DNA of 64,000 bases from Desulfitobacterium_A sp034927245 (GCF_034927245.1 NZ_JAYFQK010000022.1:1-64000), one strand, 5' to 3'; shown: positions 1 to 8,710, counted from the first letter of the stretch. A program made the numbers and translations. The notes: generated from the letters alone by a model not told the origin.

Positions 1-76
1 TGGTGCGCCCGGCAGGATTTGAACCTGCGACCTCCGGCCTCGGAAACCGTCACTCTATCCACTGAGCTACGAGCGC
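1..76 (-). tRNA. tRNA-Arg (anticodon CCG)
   Basis: The minus strand folds into a complete cloverleaf: a 7-bp acceptor stem (one T-G pair), a D arm with GCTC/GAGT, a 7-nt anticodon loop TTCCGAG giving anticodon CCG, and a canonical T arm. The 3' CCA is encoded. CCG reads CGG, so this is tRNA-Arg. The gene starts at the window edge but is complete. Confidence 0.95.
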
Positions 77-131
77 TTAAATTTAAGCCGCTCTATTATC
101 TTACTGAAATCATATAAGTTTGTCAAGTAGA

Positions 132-156
132 AGCTAACAAGCTTTTGGGGTTAGCT
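132..156 (-). terminator. weak hairpin downstream of the thymidylate kinase gene
   Basis: A 7-bp inverted repeat (AGCTAAC / GTTAGCT) lies just past the 3' end of the kinase gene. There is only a poor T-tract, so terminator function is a guess. Confidence 0.3.
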
Positions 157-172
157 AAAACTAAAAATGTGA

Positions 173-847
173 TTAAGAAATATGTCTTATAACCACCTGA
201 TAGATCTCCTCGTGGATCTCTTCAATGGTCTTCAGCTTCCCTTGATCGGCGACGCAGGGTATATTCACCCAATCCTCCCGAATACGTATACGCTGGGCAT
301 TTTCGTAAGATTGCTTCAAAAATTCCAGATCCTTCTCATGAATATCCCGGCTCGAGACGGAGGACTTACCAACCCGATTGGCTATAAAGCCAACGCTGTA
401 CTCCGGAGGCATATTGAGATAAAGAATTAGATCCGGCTCAGGTAAACCGATTTGTCGATATTCAAATTCCTTTAACCAATCCAGGTAATGCTCCCACTCC
501 TGCTCATCTTTTAGCTTAACCGCCTGATGAATCATATTTGAGGTCACATAACGATCTGCCAGAACAATTCCACCCGCATCGTAAAAATCGCCCCATAAGG
601 TTTTATAAGAAGCATAACGATCCACTGCATAAAATGTTGAGGCTGCATAGGGATTTACTGCGTTAGGGTCCTTGCCAAACTCTCCGCCCAAATACATTTT
701 AACCAACGACGAAGAAGGACTGTCGTAATTTGGGAACTCAACCTTCATGGTCAGAAATCCTTCCTGAGTAAGCCGCTCCCACAGTTTTTTCGTCTGGGTC
801 GCCTTCCCACTCCCGTCTCCACCCTCAATGATGATGAGCTTTCCCAT
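173..847 (-). CDS. tmk: thymidylate kinase (dTMP kinase)
   Basis: A 224-residue P-loop kinase that phosphorylates dTMP to dTDP with ATP in the cytoplasm. What is seen: an N-terminal Walker A loop, GGDGSGKAT at residues 9-17; the FPNYDS substrate motif near 38-43; and DRY at 98-100, as in bacterial and clostridial TMPKs. The length is slightly above the usual 205-215. One oddity is an alanine where the S/T normally follows the P-loop lysine (GKA-T rather than GKT/GKS), with a threonine one residue later. The gene stands alone between a tRNA and the opp operon. The ATG at 847 is preceded by AGGATGG. The family call is firm. A role in dNMP salvage rather than core dTTP synthesis cannot be excluded. 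Confidence 0.88.
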   Translation of the reverse strand: MGKLIIIEGGDGSGKATQTKKLWERLTQEGFLTMKVEFPNYDSPSSSLVKMYLGGEFGKDPNAVNPYAASTFYAVDRYASYKTLWGDFYDAGGIVLADRYVTSNMIHQAVKLKDEQEWEHYLDWLKEFEYRQIGLPEPDLILYLNMPPEYSVGFIANRVGKSSVSSRDIHEKDLEFLKQSYENAQRIRIREDWVNIPCVADQGKLKTIEEIHEEIYQVVIRHIS

Positions 848-920
848 ACGCTTAATACCATCCTTTATATCTCTTTTCGTCTTGAAAACCCTAAAAACTA
901 TTTGTCAGATTATGTTCTGA

Positions 921-942
921 GGCCGCCGAAAACTCGGCGGCC
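921..942 (-). terminator. hairpin downstream of oppA
   Basis: A 9-bp perfect GC-rich inverted repeat (GGCCGCCGA / TCGGCGGCC) lies about 37 nt past the oppA stop. There is no T-run, so it may act as an mRNA 3' stabiliser rather than as an intrinsic terminator. Confidence 0.5.
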
Positions 943-978
943 CCTGCTCTACGTTAAAATAAAAGTTTATATTAACTC

Positions 979-2616
979 TTATTGCGCAATGTCAGCAAAC
1001 TGGAAGTACCAGTAGCCATATGGGGAGTGCCAAGAACCAGTGATTTTGCTGTTTTGCAGATAGAAGTCATTATAATAGGCGATAGGAATAGCAGCAGCAT
1101 CTTTCATCATCTGATCTTCTGCTTGGTGCAGATAACCGGAGCGGGTTTTTGGATCAACCTCGGCAGCTGCTTTTTTCATCAGTTCATCATACTTTGGATT
1201 GCTGTACTTACCATCGTTGTTTCCATTGGTGCTGACCATCAGGTCGAGCATGTTGGAAGCATCGTTGTAGTCAAAGAGCCAACCGTTGCGGCTGGATTGA
1301 TAGTTACCGGCGCGGCGCATCGGAGTGAAGGCAGCCCACTCTACGACTTCAACATTAACGTTGATGCCTAATTTAGACCATGCTTGTTGAAGGTATTGAG
1401 CAACTACTTTGTGGTAACCGGCATCATTGGTGGAATAAGTAATGGTTGGGAAGCCTTTACCATCCGGATAGCCGGCATCAGCCATGAGTTTTTTAGCTTT
1501 AGCCAAATTTGCGTCAAAGGTGTTTACATCGATATAAGGCTTGCCACCGTTAGCATTGTCCATAAAGTTGCTGCCATCCCAGTCAGAAACTCCGGTACCA
1601 ATGAAGTTGCTGGCAGGAGTATAGGTACCTTGCATTAGTGTTTCGGCAACGTATTTACGGTCGATTGCTAAGCTCAATGCCTCACGCACACGGGGATCGG
1701 AGAATTGAGGCAGCTTGTCATTAAGACTGACATAGTAAGTACCAAGGTCAGGATCAACATGGAACTCTTTATTACCACGCAGAGAAGGAATCTCAGCAGT
1801 AGGTACATCTTTAATCATCATTGTTTCGCCGGTTTTATAAGCGGCATAAGCAGCATTGGGGTCTTCCATCAACAGAAGTTTGATGGAATCAAGTTTGATG
1901 GAGCTTGCATCGCGATAGTTAGGGTTTTTCTTGAAGAGGATATAAGAGCTAGGAACCCACTCTGCGACAAAGAAAGGTCCATTTGAAATGTAAGATTCCG
2001 GCTTAGTAGCCCAAGCGTCGCCGTTCTTTTCAATGGTAGCCTGATTAACAGGGCTCAATGTTGCAAAAGCTGCAAGCTTGTCAAAGTATGCGCAAGGGGT
2101 AGCCAGTTGCACAACAAAAGTGTTGTCATCCGGAGCGGAAACACCGAGTGCATCGAGGTTTCCTTTAGCGGCTTCACCAAAGCCTTTTACCATACCCAAT
2201 ACAGTTTCACCGTAAGGAGCAGCGGTCTTAGGATCTGCAACGCGCTTCCAACTGTAGACAAAGTCTTTAGCAGTAAGCGAAGAACCGTCAGACCACTTCA
2301 GACCTTTGCGCAAATGAAAGGTCCATGTCAGACCGTCTTTGCTGACATCATAGGTCTCTGCTGCGCCAGGGATAATTTTGTTATCCTTATCCACGTTGAG
2401 CAGTGTGTCAAAAGCGAACAGGATCATGTTACCGCCATCAACAGCACTGTTCAGGGCAGGGTCGATCGTCTCAGGATTGGGTCCGATTTCTGCAACAAGT
2501 TGCTTAGGAGCAGCACTTGTTCCAGCGCCCGGAGCTGGCGTTTTGCTACCGCAGGCTGTGACTGTCAAAGCCAAGATCAAGGTGATGACCAGCAGTAATG
2601 CACTTTTTCTTTTCAT
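979..2616 (-). CDS. oppA: peptide ABC transporter substrate-binding lipoprotein (OppA/DppA family)
   Basis: A 545-residue extracytoplasmic solute-binding protein of family 5, which captures oligopeptides and delivers them to the OppBC permease. The N-terminus is a lipoprotein signal: MKRK, a hydrophobic stretch, then lipobox V-T-A-C with C22 as the lipidated cysteine, followed by a Gly/Ala/Pro linker. The rest has family-5 features (YVSLNDKLPQFSDPRVREALSLA and later segments). It is the last gene of a five-gene opp operon, placed after oppF rather than first, and is separated from oppF by ~150 nt holding hairpins, which could allow separate expression. Substrate type (di-, oligo- or modified peptide, nickel chelate) cannot be told from sequence. 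Confidence 0.9.
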   Translation of the reverse strand: MKRKSALLLVITLILALTVTACGSKTPAPGAGTSAAPKQLVAEIGPNPETIDPALNSAVDGGNMILFAFDTLLNVDKDNKIIPGAAETYDVSKDGLTWTFHLRKGLKWSDGSSLTAKDFVYSWKRVADPKTAAPYGETVLGMVKGFGEAAKGNLDALGVSAPDDNTFVVQLATPCAYFDKLAAFATLSPVNQATIEKNGDAWATKPESYISNGPFFVAEWVPSSYILFKKNPNYRDASSIKLDSIKLLLMEDPNAAYAAYKTGETMMIKDVPTAEIPSLRGNKEFHVDPDLGTYYVSLNDKLPQFSDPRVREALSLAIDRKYVAETLMQGTYTPASNFIGTGVSDWDGSNFMDNANGGKPYIDVNTFDANLAKAKKLMADAGYPDGKGFPTITYSTNDAGYHKVVAQYLQQAWSKLGINVNVEVVEWAAFTPMRRAGNYQSSRNGWLFDYNDASNMLDLMVSTNGNNDGKYSNPKYDELMKKAAAEVDPKTRSGYLHQAEDQMMKDAAAIPIAYYNDFYLQNSKITGSWHSPYGYWYFQFADIAQ

Positions 2617-2727
2617 TCATTCTTTCCCCCTTATTTTTTGGTAGATATTTATCATTCACCGTGCATATTTACACGGCGGATAACACCTTTAAACCTATAA
2701 AGCGGAGCAGTCCGCTTTTACACGGCT

Positions 2728-2754
2728 GCCCGGCGTCATAAAACGACGTCGGGC
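2728..2754 (-). terminator. hairpin between oppF and oppA
   Basis: The inverted repeat GCCCGGCGTC / GACGTCGGGC (one mismatch, 7-nt loop) lies between oppF and oppA. A second small repeat, AGCGGA / TCCGCT, sits next to it near 2701-2716. It may be a partial terminator or processing site that sets the oppA level apart from the rest of the operon. Confidence 0.45.
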
Positions 2755-2769
2755 GTTATAGATACTTTA

Positions 2770-3747
2770 TCATTGCACCTTTTCCAGGTGGTGACAAGCG
2801 GCGAAATGACCGGATGAGACCTCTCTCCACTCCGGTTCTTCAGCAGCACAACGTTCGTCCGCATAAGCACAACGGGTGCGGAAGTGACAACCTGAAGGTG
2901 GATTCACAGGGCTTGGTACATCGCCTTCCAAAACTATGCGATTAGTACCGCGCGAAACCTTTGGATCGGCAATCGGGATAGCAGAAATCAAACTACGGGT
3001 GTAGGGATGAACGCTATTAAAGGTCAATTCATAACTGTCAGCCAGCTCTACTAGCTTACCCAGGTACATAACACCTATACGATTGGAAATATGCTTCACT
3101 ACGCTTAAGTTATGAGCAATGAATAAATAAGTCAAGCCCATGCGTTCCTGAAGTTCTTCAAACATATTGACGACCTGAGCCTGAATCGAAACATCCAATG
3201 CCGAGATTGGCTCGTCGCAAACGATGAACTCCGGATTTACTGCCAAGGCCCGGGCAATACCGACGCGCTGACGTTGTCCACCTGAAAACTCGTGAGGATA
3301 ACGGTTAGCGTGCTCTGTATTAAGTCCGACCAAGCTTAAAAGCTCAACGATACGTTCACGCCGTTCCCGAGCATTGGCGGCCAGATGATGAATGTCAATA
3401 GCCTCACCCACAATGTCACCCACCGTCATGCGGGGATCCAAGCTTGCATAAGGATCCTGAAACACGATTTGCATTTTTCGCCGGTAAGGTAGCATTTTCA
3501 CATGGGTAATGTCTTTTCCGTCATAAATGATTTTACCACCGGTAGGCTCATGTAGACGCAGCAGGGTTCGTCCGGTAGTCGTTTTGCCGCAACCGGATTC
3601 GCCGACTAGACCCAAAGTCTCACCCTTATTGATATAGAACGAAACATCATCTACTGCCTTAACTACTTTTTTCTCAAACATTTTATCACTTTTGACAGGA
3701 AAATATTGTTTAAGATGCTGTACCTCTACTAATTTATTATTTTTCAT
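2770..3747 (-). CDS. oppF: oligopeptide ABC transporter ATP-binding protein (OppF)
   Basis: A 325-residue ABC ATPase that pairs with OppD to drive peptide import. What is seen: Walker A GESGCGKTT (about 49-57), the signature FSGGQRQR, Walker B FIVCDEP, and the C-terminal oligopeptide-type extension with four cysteines (GC-x5-C ... RC ... AC), a pattern reported to bind a 4Fe-4S cluster in some DppD/F proteins. I place the start at ATG 3747, which overlaps the oppD stop by one base (TAATG) and follows GGAGGGG. An upstream in-frame start at 3801 would lie inside oppD and is unlikely. OppF-type rather than OppD-type by operon position and FSGGQ. Confidence 0.92.
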   Translation of the reverse strand: MKNNKLVEVQHLKQYFPVKSDKMFEKKVVKAVDDVSFYINKGETLGLVGESGCGKTTTGRTLLRLHEPTGGKIIYDGKDITHVKMLPYRRKMQIVFQDPYASLDPRMTVGDIVGEAIDIHHLAANARERRERIVELLSLVGLNTEHANRYPHEFSGGQRQRVGIARALAVNPEFIVCDEPISALDVSIQAQVVNMFEELQERMGLTYLFIAHNLSVVKHISNRIGVMYLGKLVELADSYELTFNSVHPYTRSLISAIPIADPKVSRGTNRIVLEGDVPSPVNPPSGCHFRTRCAYADERCAAEEPEWREVSSGHFAACHHLEKVQ

Positions 3748-4751
3748 TATGCCTGCCCCTCCGCCTGACGTTCGAATTTTTCCTTGTCCAGCAGCCAGCA
3801 CGCACTGCTATGATGATCACTGACCTGAGTATAGTTCGGCATACTAGATAGGCAGATTTTCATGCAGGAACGGCAACGGGGCGCAAAAGGACACCCTGCC
3901 GGTGGATTAAGCATATCTACCGGAAGACCTTCAATCGGCACCAACCGCTTGTGTTCTCTCTCATTTAAGTTCGGAATACTCCGCAGCAAGCCTTTGGTGT
4001 ATTCATGTGAGGGTTGATAAAAAATCTCATCCGTGGTGCCATACTCCACCACTTTACCGGCGTACATAACTGCAATATGGTCACACATACCGGCCACGAC
4101 ACCCAGGTCGTGAGTGATAAGAATAATTGACATGCCTAACTTTTCTTTCAGATCCCTCATCAATTCCAGAATTTGAGCCTGAATCGTCACATCCAGAGCG
4201 GTAGTTGGTTCATCTGCAATCAATAGCTTAGGTTCGCAAGCTAAAGCAATTGCAATCATGACCCGCTGGCGCATACCTCCGGACAATTCATGGGGATATT
4301 GTTTTAAGCGTTTATCAGGCTCGTTGATGCCTACCAACTGTAAAAGCTCCCGAGCCCGATCATTGGCTTCTTTACGGGTTTTATTGGTATGCAGGAGGAT
4401 AACTTCCCGAATTTGATTACCTATGGTAAATACCGGGTTAAGACTGGTCATGGGATCCTGGAAGATGATCGAGACCTCATTCCCCCTTATCTTCTGCATT
4501 TCCCGCTCGGACATTTCATTGATATAGTGACCATTGAAATAGAGGTCACCACCAACCAAACGACCAGGATGAGCAGTCAAACCCATGAGACTATAAGAAG
4601 TAACGGACTTTCCAGAGCCACTCTCACCCACGATGCCCAATACCTCTCCCTCACGGACATGCAGTGATACATCATTAAGCGCCTTCACTTCACCTGCGGG
4701 GGTGAAGAAGGAGAGCCTTTCGTTACGGATATCAACCAAATACTCTTTCAT
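3747..4751 (-). CDS. oppD: oligopeptide ABC transporter ATP-binding protein (OppD)
   Basis: A 334-residue ABC ATPase, partner of OppF. Walker A GESGSGKS lies at 42-49, with signature LSGGMRQR, Walker B LLIADEPT, and a switch-region histidine in LITHDLGVV. The C-terminal oligo_HPY-type tail carries a cysteine cluster (GCPFAPRC-RSC-MKIC ... AC). The gene is 29 nt downstream of oppC and its stop overlaps the oppF start by one nucleotide, implying translational coupling and equal stoichiometry of the two ATPases. Confidence 0.93.
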   Translation of the reverse strand: MKEYLVDIRNERLSFFTPAGEVKALNDVSLHVREGEVLGIVGESGSGKSVTSYSLMGLTAHPGRLVGGDLYFNGHYINEMSEREMQKIRGNEVSIIFQDPMTSLNPVFTIGNQIREVILLHTNKTRKEANDRARELLQLVGINEPDKRLKQYPHELSGGMRQRVMIAIALACEPKLLIADEPTTALDVTIQAQILELMRDLKEKLGMSIILITHDLGVVAGMCDHIAVMYAGKVVEYGTTDEIFYQPSHEYTKGLLRSIPNLNEREHKRLVPIEGLPVDMLNPPAGCPFAPRCRSCMKICLSSMPNYTQVSDHHSSACWLLDKEKFERQAEGQA

Positions 4752-4780
4752 TATGATTTCTCCTTCCTCAACTCTTCATC

Positions 4781-5824
4781 TTAGCTCTTCATCTTAGGAT
4801 CAAATGCATCCCGCAAGCCATCACCGAACAGGTTAAAGCTGAGGATGATAAGGCTGATGAGCAAAGCCGGTGCCAACAGCAAGTAGGGATATGTGTTTAA
4901 GCCGTTAAGAGCATCGCTCGCTAGAGAACCCAGAGAAGGTAATGGAATAGCAACACCGAGACCAAGGAAGCTCAAGAAACTCTCTGTAAAGATTGCAGAC
5001 GGAATCTGCAGTGTGGTCATAACAATTAGAGTACCAATACTGTTTGTCAGCAAGTGCTTGCGAATGATGCGACCGCTTCCGGCACCTAAAGCCCTTGCTG
5101 CTGTAACATATTCATTCTGCTTAAGCGTAAGAACCTGACTACGGACAATCCGAGCCATACCCACCCAATACAGCAAAGCAAATACTAAAAAGATACTAAT
5201 AAGATTGACGCCTATTGTCTGAATCCAAGCAAATCCTGGCTTCTCGGCCAACGTTTGCATTGGATCTTTGAGCGCGAAGGAAATTAAGACGATCAACAAA
5301 ATGTCAGGGACAGTGTAAATGATATCGACAATCCGCATCATGATTAAATCTACCCATCCGCCGAAGAAACCGGACACTGCACCGTAAATGGAACCGATAA
5401 CCAAAATAATTCCGGCGGCAATTAAGCCGACCGACAGTGAAATGCGACTCCCTACCATCACTCGAACAGCATAATCACGGCCTAAGTTGTCCGTTCCTAA
5501 AATATGCGGGAATACTTTTTCCCCGGCATCAATGCGAACCTGCTCCTGCGGTGAATACGTCATCGGTCCGAGGTACTCAGAGCCCTGAATTTGTTGCCCA
5601 TAGTGATATGGATAGTAACTCGGAAGAATAAAGGAAAAAATCATAATGATTAAAATGACACAAAGACTTATCATTGCCACTTTATTCTTTTTCATGCGTC
5701 GCATGGCATCCTTCCAGAAGCTGACGCCAGGACGCATCTGCGTGAGGCTTTGTTTTTCTGCGTCAGTTGCGGGCAGAAAGTCTTCGACCTTTAATTGAAA
5801 GCTAACTAAGTTTTTTTCAGCCAT
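4781..5824 (-). CDS. oppC: oligopeptide ABC transporter permease (OppC)
   Basis: A 347-residue inner-membrane permease of the DppC/OppC type with an extended N-terminus (residues 1-60 carry the OppC-N region, with WKDAMRRMKKNK before TM1), about six membrane helices, and the EAA-type loop (YVTAARALGAGSG...) that docks onto the ATPases. I chose ATG 5824 because AAGGAGGG lies just upstream and the position is 13 nt after the oppB stop. The longer form starting at 5893 would overlap oppB. It forms the channel with OppB. Confidence 0.92.
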   Translation of the reverse strand: MAEKNLVSFQLKVEDFLPATDAEKQSLTQMRPGVSFWKDAMRRMKKNKVAMISLCVILIIMIFSFILPSYYPYHYGQQIQGSEYLGPMTYSPQEQVRIDAGEKVFPHILGTDNLGRDYAVRVMVGSRISLSVGLIAAGIILVIGSIYGAVSGFFGGWVDLIMMRIVDIIYTVPDILLIVLISFALKDPMQTLAEKPGFAWIQTIGVNLISIFLVFALLYWVGMARIVRSQVLTLKQNEYVTAARALGAGSGRIIRKHLLTNSIGTLIVMTTLQIPSAIFTESFLSFLGLGVAIPLPSLGSLASDALNGLNTYPYLLLAPALLISLIILSFNLFGDGLRDAFDPKMKS

Positions 5825-5837
5825 TATTCTGCCCTCC

Positions 5838-6755
5838 TTACTTAAGCTGGATGCGTGGATCAACGAACTTGTAGACAATGTCAACCAACGCATTCATCAT
5901 AATTACAAGCGTAGCCAGAAAAATTGTAGTACCCATGATAACAGTGTAGTCGCGGGTCATGATGGAGCTGACAAATTGACCGCCCAAGCCGGGTATTACA
6001 AAGATTTTCTCCACAACCATGCTCCCGGTCAGTGTGTAGGCCAGCATAGGACCTACATAAGTAATTACAGGCAGGATTGCGTTACGCAGAGCATGCTTAA
6101 AAAGGCTAACGTGCTGTGAAAGGCCCTTAGCACGAGCCGTTCGCATATAATCCTGTCCAATTACGTCAAGCATTGAGGAACGCATCAGTCGTGTAATATA
6201 AGCTGTCGGATAGAAAGCAAGCGCAAATACCGGAAGAATATAGTGCAACGGTGTAGTAAGGCCCATTGTCGGCAGCCATCCCAAGTAGACGCCGAATATA
6301 TATAGACCCACGGTGCAGATTACAAAACTCGGAAACGCGATGCCACAGGTCGCGATAACAATTATTAAATCGTCAACCCACCTGCCGCGATTGAGTGCGG
6401 CAATGCTTCCTAAGGGAATTCCGATAAGCAGTGATAAAACAACAGAGATTCCACCTAAGCGGGCGGAAACAGGGAATTTACTGGTGATGATTTCTGCTAC
6501 GGTACGGCCCCGTTGTTTTAAACTTAGGCCAAAATCACCGTGAGCAGCGCTAAGCATGTAGTTTTTGTATTGTACAATTAGGGGTTTGTCCATTCCGAAT
6601 TTCTCATTAAGCGCGGCCTGAGCTTGTTCACTAATGGACTTCTCTGCAACGAATGGACCGCCAGGAACCATATTCATCAGGAAAAATGTGATGGACGCAA
6701 CCACAAAGACCGTTAGCGCCGCAAGCATAAACCGCTTTAAAATGTACTTCGCCAT
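5838..6755 (-). CDS. oppB: oligopeptide ABC transporter permease (OppB)
   Basis: A 305-residue inner-membrane permease of the OppB/DppB family and first gene of the operon. What is seen: an N-terminal helix directly after MAKYILKRF, the periplasmic loop with FGMDKPLIVQY, about six helices, and an EAA loop (DYMRTARAKGLS...) at the ATPase interface. The C-terminus ends in VDPRIQ, typical of the family. It is transcribed from a strong promoter near 6.9 kb through a structured leader. Confidence 0.92.
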   Translation of the reverse strand: MAKYILKRFMLAALTVFVVASITFFLMNMVPGGPFVAEKSISEQAQAALNEKFGMDKPLIVQYKNYMLSAAHGDFGLSLKQRGRTVAEIITSKFPVSARLGGISVVLSLLIGIPLGSIAALNRGRWVDDLIIVIATCGIAFPSFVICTVGLYIFGVYLGWLPTMGLTTPLHYILPVFALAFYPTAYITRLMRSSMLDVIGQDYMRTARAKGLSQHVSLFKHALRNAILPVITYVGPMLAYTLTGSMVVEKIFVIPGLGGQFVSSIMTRDYTVIMGTTIFLATLVIMMNALVDIVYKFVDPRIQLK

Positions 6756-6790
6756 ACGTTAATACTCCTTACTTTTATCGAAAAACTATC

Positions 6791-6882
6791 AAAAAAAAAC
6801 TGTTCTCGACATAAAAAGACATTTGGGCGTTATCAGCGCACCCCAAATCTCGTGTCACCGTTTTTATGCGATTATAGAACAG
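6791..6882 (-). promoter_or_regulatory. long leader hairpin with U9 tract upstream of oppB (attenuator candidate)
   Basis: The opp 5' leader can fold almost end to end. CTGTTCT (6882-6876) pairs with AGAACAG (6806-6800), ATAAAAA with TTTTTAT, GACA with TGTC, and ATTTGGG with CCCAAAT at the centre. It is followed by nine T residues (6799-6791) about 36 nt before the oppB start. This is the layout of an intrinsic terminator within the leader, so opp expression may be attenuated. No known riboswitch class was recognised. Confidence 0.6.
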
Positions 6883-6894
6883 ACATGTGTGATA

Positions 6895-6923
6895 ATTTTA
6901 GCAACTAGAATAGGCTTTGTCAA
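6895..6923 (-). promoter_or_regulatory. sigma-A promoter of the opp operon
   Basis: A perfect -35 box TTGACA (6923-6918), 17-bp spacer, and -10 box TAAAAT (6900-6895). The predicted start near 6888 falls at the foot of the leader hairpin. Confidence 0.75.
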
Positions 6924-7019
6924 TTTAGCAAATTGAGACAAATATTTCCACTTCATTCTATAAAATTTGTAATTTCAGCAGGCAAAGGCTTTACAGCCCG
7001 AAATTCGGATTAAATAATA

Positions 7020-7042
7020 AAACGGGCCTGCTCGACCCGTTT
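7020..7042 (-). terminator. intrinsic terminator of spo0A
   Basis: A stem AAACGGG / CCCGTTT followed on the minus strand by TTTTATTATTT, located about 75 nt past the spo0A stop. Confidence 0.7.
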
Positions 7043-7115
7043 CTATTTTATCAATAATATAATTTTGATTTCAACTTGAATCAACATGTTTATGTAGAAG
7101 TAAAGAAAGTTCAAT

Positions 7116-7910
7116 TTAGCTTACTTTAGTCATTACCCTTAGCTTATCAGCAAGCAACGCCACAAACTCAGAGTTCGTTGGTTTTTGGCGCTCAATATTC
7201 ATTGAATAGCCAAAAATACGTTTTAAGGTTTCTGTATGGCCGCGTTCCCAAGCAAGCTCAATGGCATGGCGAATTCCACGTTCTACTCTGCTTGGGGCTG
7301 TATCATATTTTTTGGCAATCGCCGGATAAAGCTCTTTTGTAACTGCACCAAGCAGCGAAACATCATCGACAACCATCAGAATCGCATCTCTAATATATTG
7401 ATACCCTTTGACATGTGCCGGTATACCAATTTGGTGCATCATCGAAGTCACTTCAGCCCCGAGATTAACTCGGCTCCCTGCACTTGTAACTGAAGATACT
7501 GAAGAAGGAATAGGAGCTTGATTAACAGCAACTTCTTGTGTTAAACTCCGAATACGCTTACTCAGAATTTCCAAATCAAAGGGTTTAAGGATAAAATAAT
7601 CAACGCCGAGCGTCATCGCCTGATGTGTTAAAGATTCTTGGCCAAAAGCCGTCAGCATGATAACTTTCGGTCGCGGTGCGGTGGTTCTTGAATTTATTCT
7701 TTCAAGAACACCTAGCCCATCCAAACTTGGCATAACCAAATCTAAAATCACTAAATCTGGCTCCTGGGCCTGGATCATTTCCCAAGCTTCAACTCCATTA
7801 TAGGCAAGACCAACGACTTGTATATCTTCTTGGCTTTGAAGATGATCTTGTAATAACTGACATAAACTCCGATTATCATCCGCGACAACGATCTTAATCT
7901 TGTTACCCAT
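7116..7910 (-). CDS. spo0A: sporulation master response regulator Spo0A
   Basis: A 264-residue phosphorelay response regulator that switches on sporulation genes. Receiver domain (1-125): acidic pair D11/D12, phospho-acceptor D57 in LVILDLVMP, T87, and K109 in ILKPF. After a Ser/Val/Pro linker, the C-terminal Spo0A DNA-binding domain follows (about 150-264), with the conserved recognition-helix segment SRVERGIRHAIELAW. The length matches clostridial Spo0A. It is monocistronic here, without the spoIVB neighbour common in bacilli and clostridia. A 0A box and a TATAAT lie upstream, suggesting autoregulation. This gene marks the organism as an endospore former. Confidence 0.97.
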   Translation of the reverse strand: MGNKIKIVVADDNRSLCQLLQDHLQSQEDIQVVGLAYNGVEAWEMIQAQEPDLVILDLVMPSLDGLGVLERINSRTTAPRPKVIMLTAFGQESLTHQAMTLGVDYFILKPFDLEILSKRIRSLTQEVAVNQAPIPSSVSSVTSAGSRVNLGAEVTSMMHQIGIPAHVKGYQYIRDAILMVVDDVSLLGAVTKELYPAIAKKYDTAPSRVERGIRHAIELAWERGHTETLKRIFGYSMNIERQKPTNSEFVALLADKLRVMTKVS

Positions 7911-7993
7911 TTACCCATCATCCCGTCTTATTTTATTTACCGGATCAATATGTCTGAATTATCGTCATGTCTTTCTGTCTTACCGGCGACTTT

Positions 7994-7999
7994 ATTATA
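7994..7999 (-). promoter_or_regulatory. spo0A promoter -10 box
   Basis: TATAAT on the minus strand, about 84 nt before the spo0A ATG. No good TTGACA is at the proper distance. A 0A box lies where the -35 region would be, consistent with an activator-dependent promoter. Confidence 0.5.
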
Positions 8000-8011
8000 C
8001 GTTACCCTTAA

Positions 8012-8018
8012 TGTCGAA
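8012..8018. promoter_or_regulatory. 0A box (Spo0A binding site)
   Basis: TGTCGAA, a perfect match to the Spo0A consensus, about 105 nt upstream of spo0A and just upstream of its -10 box. This points to feedback control by phosphorylated Spo0A. The rest of the 7911-8206 gap is AT-rich with no other recognised signal. Confidence 0.65.
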
Positions 8019-8206
8019 ATCGTAAAAAAATAGTAAAACATAAATCAATTGACGTATAATCAATTTCTCTAGGGAAATGCGCGTTATTGGTATTTATTGT
8101 AAAATAAATTCTACCGTATTTTTATTCCATTTTTATCCATAAAATTTATGGGTACTCTTATTTTTTAGAATTAGCATGAATCATCATATTTTCAGGGAGT
8201 AAAAAG

Positions 8207-8710
8207 TCAGAAAATCCTCTGTACCACTACCACATCGAGAATTTGTCCGAACTTCTTTCCAACTTCCCGATACCGCCCTGTTTCTTGAAAACCGCATTTA
8301 GCTGCAAGTGTTAAGCTTTCCGTATTTATCCCCGTGATAAGGCCTAAAAGGGTATGATATCCTATTTCTTCGGCAATTTGGCACAACATACCGAGAAGCT
8401 TTGTTCCAATTCCCAAGCCTTGATATTCCGGTGCAATATAGATCGAAAATTCGCCGCTTAACTTATATGCCGGGCGCGGATGAAAAGGGGAAATACTTGC
8501 CCAGCCCAAAACTTTCCCGTTATATTCCGCTACTATAAGAGGATAATAAGGGTCTTGATGCAAAAGGAACCATTGATTTGCCTTATCCTCCGTGCGATTT
8601 TCCAAATCAAAGGTTGCCACTGTATTTTGTACGGCCCAATTATAGATTTCTGTGAGTGCTTTCAAATCTGCCTCTTTTGCCCTACGGATATCAACACTTA
8701 AATCTTGCAT
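8207..8710 (-). CDS. GNAT-family N-acetyltransferase (phosphinothricin/methionine-sulfone acetyltransferase-like)
   Basis: A 167-residue acetyl-CoA-dependent N-acetyltransferase. What is seen: an N-terminal IRRAKEADLKALTEIYNWAV, the Pat-type VATFDLE segment, and the acetyl-CoA loop EYQGLGIGTKLL near residues 95-106, followed by the C-terminal NTESLTLAAKCGF. This is the MnaT/Pat subgroup, which acetylates methionine sulfone or phosphinothricin-like amino acids. The natural substrate here is unknown. It stands alone between spo0A and a divergent ferredoxin gene. Confidence 0.82.
   Translation of the reverse strand: MQDLSVDIRRAKEADLKALTEIYNWAVQNTVATFDLENRTEDKANQWFLLHQDPYYPLIVAEYNGKVLGWASISPFHPRPAYKLSGEFSIYIAPEYQGLGIGTKLLGMLCQIAEEIGYHTLLGLITGINTESLTLAAKCGFQETGRYREVGKKFGQILDVVVVQRIF

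Noticed and set aside
3747..3801. Longer OppF start at 3801
   Set aside because: It would overlap oppD by 55 bases, while ATG 3747 has a good ribosome site and the coupled TAATG arrangement.
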